This document shows, piece by piece, positions 20,882 to 28,461 of a DNA stretch of 64,000 nucleotides. Source of the DNA: Microbacterium kunmingense (GTDB taxonomy: Bacteria; Actinomycetota; Actinomycetes; Actinomycetales; Microbacteriaceae). Location: NCBI RefSeq assembly GCF_023155745.1, contig NZ_JAKNUS010000011.1, positions 1 to 64,000 of the forward strand, in the 5' to 3' direction. The first letter of the stretch is position 1, and every line of letters starts with the position of its first letter. The position numbers and the translations under genes were made by a program. The notes under the pieces are model-generated. The model was not told the origin of the DNA, did no database searches, and saw nothing but the letters and a program-made list of their open reading frames with translations.

Positions 20882-21625
20882 GCGCCCTCTCGCACTCGTT
20901 CGCTCTCGCGCGCGACCCACTCGAGGGCGTGCGCGGGCTCCCGCTCGGCGATGACGACGCCCGGGAGGTCTGGGCCCGCGTGGCCTGGAACCTGCTCACC
21001 GAGCCCGGGGACGGCTCGGCGGGGCGTCTCATCGCCGAAGTCGGTGCTCCCCACGGGCTCGAGATCGCCGTGGGAGGTCGCCCCGCGCCGGCACACCTCG
21101 CCGAGGACATCGCGCGGGCCAGGGAGCGCTGGATGCCGCGGTGGCGACCCGAGGGGGCGAGGGATGCCTGCGCCGCGGCCGTGCGCGCGGGGGTACAGCT
21201 CGTCGTCCCGGGCGATGCCTCGTGGCCCGCGTCGGTGGACGACCTCCAGGGGCACCGTCCGGTCTGTCTCTGGGTACGCGGGAACGCCCGGCTGCTGCAG
21301 CCGTCGAGTGGCGCGGTCGCGCTGGTCGGTGCGCGGGCCGCGACATCCTATGGTGAGCACGTCGCCGGAGAGCTCGCCGCCGAGCTGTGCCGGACGGGCG
21401 CGACGATCGTCTCCGGAGCCGCGTACGGCATCGACGGAGCGGCGCACCGCGCCGCTCTCGCCGCCGCCGGGACCACCATCGCCTTCCTCGCCGGTGGCGC
21501 CGATCGGGCCTACCCCGCCGGGCACAGCCGTCTGATTGATCGGATCGCCGCCACCGGCGTGGTCGTCAGCGAGACTCCGAGCGGCGCCGCACCGACCAAG
21601 TGGCGGTTCCTCCACAAGAATCGAC
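20878..21625 (+). pseudogene. dprA: dprA, 5' part, interrupted by the prophage
   Basis: Encodes residues 1-249 of DNA-processing protein A, the loader of RecA on incoming single-stranded DNA. The Rossmann-like region is present up to the cut: SGAVALVGARAATSYGEHVA, TIVSGAAYGIDGAAHRAAL and AFLAGGADRAYPAGH. The frame breaks after APTKWRFLHKN-R at the att core. As it stands, translation runs 5 codons into phage DNA and stops at 21639 (253 aa), losing the end of the fold and the winged helix. The continuation is at 38585-39028; joining both restores a 396-aa protein in frame. Overlaps comM by 4 nt. Confidence 0.95.
21619..21625. other. attL core
   Basis: AATCGAC, shared exactly with attR at 38579-38585. 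To the left the dprA codons read ...TKWRFLHKN; to the right the sequence is phage. Short cores of this size are normal for serine integrases. Core edges are set by where the two flanks stop matching. Confidence 0.9.
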
Positions 21626-21635
21626 GGTATGCGCG

Positions 21636-22475
21636 TTAGGACGCCTCTTTCCACTCCGTGCCGGTCCAGCTCCGCACCTCACCCGTAGCCCACGTCGTGC
21701 CGGTCCAGGCGCGCACCTCGCAGGGGCGCCACTCCGTACCGTTCCAGACGTAGGCACCCGAGAGGGTGCGGGCGGAGACAGTACCCGACCAGGGCGACCA
21801 CCCGCGGCTGTTGTGTGAGCGCACGCGGACGTAATGGACCGTGCCGGGGCGGAGCTTCACGGGCGGGTTGATTCCTGACGGGTTGGAGTATCCGTTGGGA
21901 TTACCGCTGGGCGGGGTGTCGTTCCACACCACGTTGGTGAAGCTGGAGTCCGTGGCCCATTGCGCGTGGTCATAGTCGATGCCAGCGCCGCGGGCGTCGC
22001 CTCGGGTGTATCGGACACCGAAGCTAGAGGGCCGGATCGTGGACAGGTCTACGTAGAGCGAGTGCGGGGCGGCAGGCGTCTTCGGGATGCGGGGCGCGTC
22101 CACCCAGGCGTCACCTGAGCCACCGTCACCGACGTTGCCGTGGTTGGTGTCAATGTACGCCGATGAGGGGAAGCCGGGGCGGTAGCCCTCGGAGTCGTGC
22201 CCGTGCCAGGTGGAGCCTGCACCGACGACGCGCGTGGCTACGGTCGCCTCGGACTGGTTGAGCACGAAGGTGCCGCTGTATGGTGTGCCGCCAATGCTGG
22301 CGCTCCAGTACTGCGTAGAGCCTGAGTACGCGAAGCCGTCAGACCCACGCTGGAGGAGCACACGCCAATCAAAGCGCGATGTGTTGGCGTTCCAGTCCTG
22401 GGTACCGGAGTACCAAACCTCGATGCCCACACGGTAGTTGGCACCACCGTTGAGCTGGCCCTCTGAGTAGGCCAT
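21636..22475 (-). CDS. Phage tail tip/receptor-binding type protein with a fibronectin-III-like domain
   Basis: A 279-aa protein, last gene of the late operon and next to attL. The first half is rich in Tyr, Ser and Trp and looks beta-structured. Residues about 130-245 look like a fibronectin-III module (KTPAAPHSLYVDLSTIRPSS to VHYVRVRSHNSRGWSPWSGT). The C-terminus has three short repeats of the form W-N/T-G-T-x-W (VWNGTEWRPCEVRAWTGT, WATGEVRSWTGTEW). Repeats of this kind are common at distal tail proteins of actinophages. A role in host binding is inference. Confidence 0.8.
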   Translation of the reverse strand: MAYSEGQLNGGANYRVGIEVWYSGTQDWNANTSRFDWRVLLQRGSDGFAYSGSTQYWSASIGGTPYSGTFVLNQSEATVATRVVGAGSTWHGHDSEGYRPGFPSSAYIDTNHGNVGDGGSGDAWVDAPRIPKTPAAPHSLYVDLSTIRPSSFGVRYTRGDARGAGIDYDHAQWATDSSFTNVVWNDTPPSGNPNGYSNPSGINPPVKLRPGTVHYVRVRSHNSRGWSPWSGTVSARTLSGAYVWNGTEWRPCEVRAWTGTTWATGEVRSWTGTEWKEAS

Positions 22476-22477
22476 GG

Positions 22478-22678
22478 TTACACCTGCTTAATCCACACGT
22501 CGCCGACGCTGGGGGAGGCCGGGGCGGTGGGCGCCACGGTGATCTTCTTGGGGTTGTTGAGCATGATCTGGCCGATGAAGTCGCGGGTGCGGTTCTCCTC
22601 GGTGTCGATGGTGTTGGCGGCGACCGTGCCCGATACCAGGGGCAGGCCTGCGGCTGCTGCTGTGTCTCCAATTGCCAT
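22478..22678 (-). CDS. Small phage tail-region protein
   Basis: A 66-aa protein with a repetitive Ala/Thr/Pro profile (PTAPASPSVGDVWIKQV at the end). It is between two tail proteins with 2- and 10-nt gaps, so it belongs to the late operon. The C-terminal SVGDVWI pattern is often seen in tail-fibre-associated proteins. No function can be given. Confidence 0.75.
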   Translation of the reverse strand: MAIGDTAAAAGLPLVSGTVAANTIDTEENRTRDFIGQIMLNNPKKITVAPTAPASPSVGDVWIKQV

Positions 22679-22688
22679 GGGTGTTTCC

Positions 22689-25067
22689 TTACGTGAGTGA
22701 GTCGATGGAGCCGGTCAGCGAGTCGATAGACCCGCTGAGGAGGTCAATGGCCCCGGGCGGGGTCTCCTGGAGGTTGGCGCTCTCCACCTGCTGCGTGCCC
22801 TCGGTGAGGCGCCAGGAGACGGCGGTGAGCTGTCCGATTTGGGCGTAGGTTCCGGGCAGGTTGATGGCGACCTCCTGCCCGGGGGTCAGGGTGTAGTCCG
22901 CGCCGGTCGTGACGGCCTGTGTGCGTCCTCGGGTCTGGAGGGTGCGTAGACGTGCGGCGGCAAGGCCAGGGCCGGGGTAGGGGCGTCTCAGCTCCAGGAG
23001 GTCCACGTAGGGGCCGGTGCCCGCTACGTCGTCCTGGGTCTGCTCCACGCCCTCAAAGTCGCGCCAGGTGTAGCGGACAATCACACCCGTGGCGTAGAGG
23101 CCGGAGTCCACCGCGATGGTGTCGGTGCCGTTGATGGTGTTGGAGGGCTGCGCCACAAAGCGCCCCGGGATGGCGAACTCTGCCGGGTCGATGAGCCACC
23201 AGCGGCGCTGCTCATCGCAGTACAGCCGGTACCCTGCTGACCCGACGATAGGCACCAGGAAATCCCAGGCGGTTTCGGCGGGGTCCCAAATGAGAAGTTC
23301 CGGCGCACGGTCTATGAGGGCGACGCGGCGCGTGCTGGAGATGTCCGGGTCTCCGGTCCACTCATACAGGTACTCCGCCGTGTCCGGCTTGCCGCCCCAG
23401 AAGTATTCGGCGTTGTCCACGCCGGGGCGGGGGTCATGCTCCACAAGCTGGAACTTGCCCCAGGTGATCGTGCCGCCCGTGCCGCCGTGATAGAAGCGTA
23501 TGAAGGCCTCCGTGGCACCAGCGGGGACCGTGAAAGTCACGCTTACGCGCGTGCCCTGCGTGCCGGTGTTGGGGCCGGTCTGCACGACGTTCGGAACCTG
23601 GGCGGAGTGCCATACCTGATAGGCACCTGTCCCAACACGGGTGTGGATGACGATGGCCCGCGCGCGTCCGTGAAGACCAGGCTTAATGGCGTCAGGCTCT
23701 GCGGGGGCCTCACCCGTGATGGTCATCCGGACGGAGCCCTCGGCGCTAACGGTGTAGGTCTTTCCCGCCTGGAGTCCTTCAGCCATCGTGCCGGTCACAC
23801 CGTTCAGACCGAGGAAGGAGTCAGCGTTGGTGGGGGTGTGTAGATGCACGCCGTAGTGCTCTACGCCCTCAACAGGGTTGGGAAAGTCGTAGTCCACCAT
23901 GGTCTGGATGCGCTCTTGGCTATAGCCACCGCCCGGAGTGCGTGCATAGCGGGGGTCCTTGAAGAGGTTGGTGGCGTCGGTGTAGGTGGTCACGTTCGCA
24001 TCGAGCGTGCCCGGCTGGAGGGCAGCGCCGGGGATGGCCTTGCCAATCACGTAGTTGCAGACCGCCCGCAAGCTGGACTGGTGGGCGAAGGCGCCTACGT
24101 CCTGGGTGGTCTGGGCGTAGGTCTGGAGGATCGCCTCATCCGTTGCGGCCTCAACGGCAATCTCGCGCCCGTCGTGGCTCACCTCGCGGTTGAGAATCGA
24201 CAGGTCAAAGCTACGGGTATCGGAGGGGTTCCAGACCGGCTGCGCGGGCGTGGTGATTGTGCGCGTCTGGATGATGGAGGGTGAACCCTCAGCGGTGCCG
24301 GTCCACTCGTAGCGGGTCAGCTCCTCATCGGGTGTGGCCCCGTCAAAGAAGGCCCCGCCCGCGCCCACCTCGATGTTGAGCGCGGTAATGTCCAGGGTTG
24401 CGCCCACGGCGCCCTGTCCGGAGGGGATGATGAGCGCCACGCCTGAGGTGCTGGTGGTGGAGGCGTTGAAGGTGGGGCCGGTCACGTCGATGTCAGACAC
24501 CCCGGCAGGCAGGTTGAGCGTGCCTAGGATGCTCTGTCCGGTCGCGGAGGAGTCCGTGGCACGTGCGACCACCTGGACGTCGGAGAGGGCGACTGAGGCC
24601 CGTACGCGGGCCTGTACGCGGATGGTCTGACCGGCGTTGGGCATGGTGGTGCCGACGCGATGCGTGAAGCGCCCCGCGCCGGTCGCGTTGCGCGCCCACC
24701 GTACGGCGGTGGTGATGTCCCCGGGCATATCCGTGCGGGTGCTCAGGGTGCCGATTGCGCTGCTCCAGAAGGTGGAGAAGCTGGAGGTGCCGCGCGGGAC
24801 GCGGGCGTAGTTGCGGCGCACCTCGGTCCAGGCGCTGTAGACGGGCGGCGCCATCGTCCAGGAGCCGCGTGAGGAGGCGGTGATCTGGAGGCGCTGACCG
24901 GCGTAGGGGTCGATATCCTCAGCGAGTTCGGGGTCAAGCTGGGGCACGGTGATGCGCGCCACACCGTACGGTGCGGCGTTCAGGTTCAGCTCCACGTCAC
25001 CGTCTGACACGGGGAGGTTGTCACCGGCCAGGCTGACGTGGGCGCGAGGGTGAATCTCAAAGGCCAC
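22689..25067 (-). CDS. Large minor tail protein (baseplate hub-like)
   Basis: A 792-aa protein, the largest in the prophage. The start region (HPRAHVSLAGDNLPVSDGDVELNLNAAPY) and the first ~110 residues resemble tail-hub domains. Two similar carbohydrate-binding-like beta modules follow, each ending near a YEWTG sequence (RYEWTGTAEGSPS and YLYEWTGDPDISS), suggesting an internal duplication. The C-terminus (TPGQEVAINLPGTYAQIGQL) is hub-like. The GTG at 25067 is chosen because AGGAGG precedes it at good spacing; ATG 25088 would overlap the previous gene more. The end holds two near-identical copies of IDxLTGSID. Confidence 0.82.
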   Translation of the reverse strand: MAFEIHPRAHVSLAGDNLPVSDGDVELNLNAAPYGVARITVPQLDPELAEDIDPYAGQRLQITASSRGSWTMAPPVYSAWTEVRRNYARVPRGTSSFSTFWSSAIGTLSTRTDMPGDITTAVRWARNATGAGRFTHRVGTTMPNAGQTIRVQARVRASVALSDVQVVARATDSSATGQSILGTLNLPAGVSDIDVTGPTFNASTTSTSGVALIIPSGQGAVGATLDITALNIEVGAGGAFFDGATPDEELTRYEWTGTAEGSPSIIQTRTITTPAQPVWNPSDTRSFDLSILNREVSHDGREIAVEAATDEAILQTYAQTTQDVGAFAHQSSLRAVCNYVIGKAIPGAALQPGTLDANVTTYTDATNLFKDPRYARTPGGGYSQERIQTMVDYDFPNPVEGVEHYGVHLHTPTNADSFLGLNGVTGTMAEGLQAGKTYTVSAEGSVRMTITGEAPAEPDAIKPGLHGRARAIVIHTRVGTGAYQVWHSAQVPNVVQTGPNTGTQGTRVSVTFTVPAGATEAFIRFYHGGTGGTITWGKFQLVEHDPRPGVDNAEYFWGGKPDTAEYLYEWTGDPDISSTRRVALIDRAPELLIWDPAETAWDFLVPIVGSAGYRLYCDEQRRWWLIDPAEFAIPGRFVAQPSNTINGTDTIAVDSGLYATGVIVRYTWRDFEGVEQTQDDVAGTGPYVDLLELRRPYPGPGLAAARLRTLQTRGRTQAVTTGADYTLTPGQEVAINLPGTYAQIGQLTAVSWRLTEGTQQVESANLQETPPGAIDLLSGSIDSLTGSIDSLT

Positions 25068-25419
25068 TCGTAACCTCCTGGAATCCAACCTCCACGTACC
25101 ACAGGCCTACGCTGGGGTCCTGCTGGAGGCGGATGGACCCCTCCAGGGCGTACGTCATCGACACCTCAGCCACGTCGCTGGAGATGTAGGTGAAGCTCGC
25201 AGGCTGTTTGTGGAGGGCGACCGCGGCGTGTGCCTCGGCGCGGTCCTGGTACACCAGGCGGAGCGTTCCGGCGCGCGGGCGGGGCGCGACGTAGACCGTG
25301 CCTAGCGAGCCGTCGAGAAGGTCGAAGGTCACGTTTCGGCTGCTCAGCTCGGCGCTGTAGTCGATGACCTGGAGCGGGCTGGTGGAGCCGCCACCGTTGT
25401 TGGCTGTAATCGTGTGCAT
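25057..25419 (-). CDS. Distal tail-like protein
   Basis: A 120-aa protein between tape measure and tail hub, the position of a distal tail (Dit-like) protein. It contains a beta-rich sequence (DLLDGSLGTVYVAPRPRAGT, ASFTYISSDVAEVSMTYALEG). No direct homology is claimed. It overlaps the hub gene by 11 nt and starts 1 nt after the tape measure stop, so it is co-translated. Confidence 0.7.
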   Translation of the reverse strand: MHTITANNGGGSTSPLQVIDYSAELSSRNVTFDLLDGSLGTVYVAPRPRAGTLRLVYQDRAEAHAAVALHKQPASFTYISSDVAEVSMTYALEGSIRLQQDPSVGLWYVEVGFQEVTSGL

Positions 25420-25420
25420 G

Positions 25421-26611
25421 TCACACCACCTGGTTGACGCGCATGTTTACGCGTCCGGTCTTCGGGTTGGGTTGCCAGCGGCGGTATTCGCTGTCATCCA
25501 CGCGGAGCTTCACGTAGGTCTCGACGGTCTCGGGGATGCCGTCTACGTCACCCTTGAAGTTGGATACGTCGACCGTGGCCTGTCCGGTCTTGGCGTCCAC
25601 CATGATCTGGACGCCAGAGGGCAGGGTGTAGAGCTGGTTACCCAGCTCGTCCACCTCATAGGTGGCGGTCCCGGCGTCCTCGATGAGGCCCTTGAGCGCG
25701 GCCTGGGAGTCCTGGAAATTCTGAGTGGCGAGGGCCTGCACGGTGTTCAGTTCGTACACCTCTCCGCGCAGGAGCTGAAGGTCCTTCAGGCGCTGCGTCT
25801 CGGCGGTGGACAGGTTGGTGTAGCCCTGCGTCTGGCGCTGCGTGAGGCTTAGGTACTCCTCATCCGTTGCCGCCACCAGCTCATTGGCAGCGGCCAGGGC
25901 GTTGGTGTCCCCAGCGAGCGCACGCGCCGCCATGGAGCGGTCGCCCAGGGCGGTGGTGAGGTCACGCAGATTGTCCTTCACGCCCTGGTCGGAGCTGGTG
26001 AGGATGTCATTGACGGACGCCATAACGGCCATCTCGTCCAGCACCGTGGAGCCTGCCTCCATGTACGCGGTGGCTAGATCGTTGGCGCGGTCCTCCAGCG
26101 CCTTGCGCTGCTCCTCAGCAACCTTGAATGCCTCGATGAGGAGACCGATACCGGCAGCACCGGCAGCGAGTCCGAACGCGGGCAGGAGGCCACCGACAGA
26201 CCCGGCAAGACCCCCAAACACGTCCTGGGCGAGTTGCGGAATGTCTTCCAAATCGCCGCGGAAGCTGGAGAAGGTTTCGCCTAGGTTCTGCTTCAGCTCA
26301 CCGGATGCCTCGTTACCTGCATCGCCCAGACGGCGCATGCCGCGCTGTCCGGCGTCACCCGCGTCCTTTGCGGCGAAGCCCAGCTTGTCCAGCTCCTTAC
26401 GGGTCTGCTCCAGCTCGGTGTCTAGGTCCTCGGTGGCGTCCTGGGCCTTGTCTAGCTCGCGCTCAATGTCGCGCCCGTAGTTGCCGTCACCGAGCTTTTC
26501 CAGCGCGTCGTGGGCGTCCTCGATGGGCTCAATGAGTCCGTTCTGAATGCTCTTCTCCACGCCGCCGGTATCGACGGCCATCGGGATTTCGATTGCTCCT
26601 GAGCGAGCCAT
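25421..26611 (-). CDS. Short tape measure protein
   Basis: A 396-aa protein. Long helices rich in Ala, Leu and Glu, with coiled-coil character at residues 30-90 (DIERELDKAQDATEDLDTEL) and a hydrophobic Gly/Ala segment near 130-160 (GLAGSVGGLLPAFGLAAGAA), match tape measure proteins. It is much shorter than usual (most exceed 700 aa), so the tail should be short; by the usual length rule it would be about 60 nm (inference). It sits directly after the gp10-like gene (TAATG overlap). No tail-assembly-chaperone frameshift gene is seen upstream. Confidence 0.85.
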   Translation of the reverse strand: MARSGAIEIPMAVDTGGVEKSIQNGLIEPIEDAHDALEKLGDGNYGRDIERELDKAQDATEDLDTELEQTRKELDKLGFAAKDAGDAGQRGMRRLGDAGNEASGELKQNLGETFSSFRGDLEDIPQLAQDVFGGLAGSVGGLLPAFGLAAGAAGIGLLIEAFKVAEEQRKALEDRANDLATAYMEAGSTVLDEMAVMASVNDILTSSDQGVKDNLRDLTTALGDRSMAARALAGDTNALAAANELVAATDEEYLSLTQRQTQGYTNLSTAETQRLKDLQLLRGEVYELNTVQALATQNFQDSQAALKGLIEDAGTATYEVDELGNQLYTLPSGVQIMVDAKTGQATVDVSNFKGDVDGIPETVETYVKLRVDDSEYRRWQPNPKTGRVNMRVNQVV

Positions 26612-27111
26612 TAGCCCACCTCCTCGATGGCCTCATGAATGGTGCGGCGTGCGGTCTGTACCCACAGCGACGCAAAGCGGGGGATGCTGTCACGGGCAGC
26701 GGGGTAGACCACCCGTCCGTTTCTGTACGGCGGACCGAACGCGGGGCCTAGACGGCGGCGGTACGCCTTGCCCTTCCTGGAGCGCGAGGTGATCACCTTG
26801 TCCGCGCCGCCACCGAACTCCAGCGCGCCCGTGATGCGGTCGGCGGAGCGGCCACCCTTGAAGGTGAGACCACCCGCGCGGAGGGTGACGTTACGGCTGG
26901 ACACACCCACGGAGGCGGTGGACACAAGGCCCGTCTGCTGCATGCGCGTGACCGCACGCCCAGCCGTCTCGTCCTTCCAGATGGGATTTGCAGCGGCCTT
27001 AGTCGCCGCGTTGATCTGCTTTCGCGTCTCCGGACCAACGGCCCTCAGAGACCGTGCAAGCGTCTGGAGAGGGCTGTCGATGAGGAGCGAGATGGAACCC
27101 GCGCCCCTCAC
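26611..27111 (-). CDS. HK97 gp10-like tail protein
   Basis: A 166-aa basic protein between the major tail protein and tape measure. Motifs such as LRAVGPETRKQINAATKAAA and RITGALEFGGGADKV are like HK97 gp10-type minor head/tail proteins. In larger phages this family is usually found before the major tail gene; here it is placed after it. Start ATG 27111 is 3 nt from the major tail stop. Confidence 0.65.
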   Translation of the reverse strand: MRGAGSISLLIDSPLQTLARSLRAVGPETRKQINAATKAAANPIWKDETAGRAVTRMQQTGLVSTASVGVSSRNVTLRAGGLTFKGGRSADRITGALEFGGGADKVITSRSRKGKAYRRRLGPAFGPPYRNGRVVYPAARDSIPRFASLWVQTARRTIHEAIEEVG

Positions 27112-27113
27112 GG

Positions 27114-27518
27114 TCAGCTCGCGGCGAAGGTCGGCTGTCCGACGATCTGGAGGGTAACGGTGGCCTCGTGGATGCTGTTGGCACCGCCACCGACCTGCGC
27201 GGCCTCAGCAATGACGGTGAACGTCACGACCTTGCCACCAGCGTTGGGGGTGTACTTGAAAATCTTTGGCGTACCGTGCCAGGCAATGAGCTGCTGAGAC
27301 AGGCTGTTAGCCGTGCTCCAGTCCTGCTTGAAGGTGATCTGTGCGGACCACTGAGCGGCACCAACGAAGGACGTAACGCCTCCGCCAATGTCGGTGGTCT
27401 GAGCCTTGGGGGTGTTGGGTACCAGGGCGCAGGAGGTGACAGACGTGGTGTATTCGTCCGTTCCCACCTCTAGCTTTCCGGTGGTGCCGAAGTATGCGGC
27501 GTTTGCGATGAGGGGCAT
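27114..27518 (-). CDS. Major tail protein
   Basis: A 134-aa protein forming the tail tube. It shows the compact beta sandwich pattern of small siphophage tube proteins: ANAAYFGTTGKLEVGTDEYT, GAAQWSAQITFKQDW and IHEATVTLQIVGQPTF at the end. It is located between the tail terminator and gp10-like genes. Length is near the lower limit for siphophages. Confidence 0.85.
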   Translation of the reverse strand: MPLIANAAYFGTTGKLEVGTDEYTTSVTSCALVPNTPKAQTTDIGGGVTSFVGAAQWSAQITFKQDWSTANSLSQQLIAWHGTPKIFKYTPNAGGKVVTFTVIAEAAQVGGGANSIHEATVTLQIVGQPTFAAS

Positions 27519-27521
27519 TTC

Positions 27522-27923
27522 TTACTCCTGGATGGGGGTGATAGTTGTGATGGCCTGGACTGTGAGGCTGTAGATGGACTCCCCGCCCTGCGTGCGTCCG
27601 CGCTCGGCGGTCGTCCACAGAAGCTGAGGGTGGGCGTCAAGCACCGCGATAAGGCGGGGCAATTCGGTGTTGAGCTTTGGCAGCGCCTTGGCTGCGTCGG
27701 TGCCGGGTACCGAAAGCTCCAGAAGGAACTCCACGCCCAGCGCGTGGGGCGGCATCACGGAGCCGTCTACGGTCGTGGTGACGTTGCCCTGACTGAAGGT
27801 CAGGAGCGTGCGGCTGGGTGTGCCGGTGATCTTCTCGGCGTCCAGTACCTGCCAGGTCTCGGGCACGTTCTCGGTGAGGTACGCGGCGAGGTCCTGGGAG
27901 ACGGTCGCAAACTCAAAGGACAT
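27522..27923 (-). CDS. Tail terminator-like protein
   Basis: A 133-aa protein (MSFEFATVSQDLAAYLTENVPETW...). The position between head-tail adaptor and major tail protein, the length and the ferredoxin-like alternation of strands and helices match tail terminators (lambda gpU/HK97 gp10 neighbourhood). The ATG at 27923 overlaps the adaptor gene by 11 nt. The longer ORF reaching 28163 runs inside that gene and is rejected. Confidence 0.72.
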   Translation of the reverse strand: MSFEFATVSQDLAAYLTENVPETWQVLDAEKITGTPSRTLLTFSQGNVTTTVDGSVMPPHALGVEFLLELSVPGTDAAKALPKLNTELPRLIAVLDAHPQLLWTTAERGRTQGGESIYSLTVQAITTITPIQE

Positions 27924-28446
27924 TGGCGACTCCGCTCGTCGGGCGGATGATGGAGCGAATGGTCTTGTCCAGAGGGCGTGGCGTGAAGCTGAAGCCCTCC
28001 GTGCCGACGTTGCCGCTCTCGTCCGCACGGCCCGCGTTCCAGAGGTTTCGCGCCTGCTGGAGCTGGGCGTAGACGTAGTTGCTCGGCACCACCTCGGGCG
28101 CGGTGGTGAGCACCTGCCCGGTGGGCTGGCCATCGGTGTACGTGACCTCCAGGCGAAGACCACGCGCGCTCAGCGGGTATGTCTCGGTGCCGGTGAAGTC
28201 AGGTGCCACGTCGGCAGACCACAGAAGCTCTACGCCGGTCTGTACCCCGTCCTCATACGTGATGCGGACGTTGACCTCCGTCACCTCCTCCTCCTCGGCG
28301 GGGGTGGGGGCGTAGCTGAGCACCTGGTCACGCGCCACGTCGAGAAGGAATGAGCAAAGCTCCGCGTTCTCAATGGGCGCGCCAGGCCACGCCGCGAGGA
28401 GACGGTCTGCCTCCTCGGGCGTGGTGTTGGTGTACCAATTGCTCAT
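27913..28446 (-). CDS. Head-tail adaptor (connector) protein
   Basis: A 177-aa protein directly after the capsid gene. The N-terminus (TPEEADRLLAAWPGAPIENAEL) is helical, as in gp6/gp15-type connectors, and the middle is strand-rich (VNVRITYEDGVQTGVELLW). It has the FTPRPLDKTIRSIIRP tail common in actinophage adaptors. The ATG at 28446 is 15 nt from the capsid stop. Confidence 0.75.
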   Translation of the reverse strand: MSNWYTNTTPEEADRLLAAWPGAPIENAELCSFLLDVARDQVLSYAPTPAEEEEVTEVNVRITYEDGVQTGVELLWSADVAPDFTGTETYPLSARGLRLEVTYTDGQPTGQVLTTAPEVVPSNYVYAQLQQARNLWNAGRADESGNVGTEGFSFTPRPLDKTIRSIIRPTSGVANVL

Positions 28447-28461
28447 CTACGCCCCTGCCGA

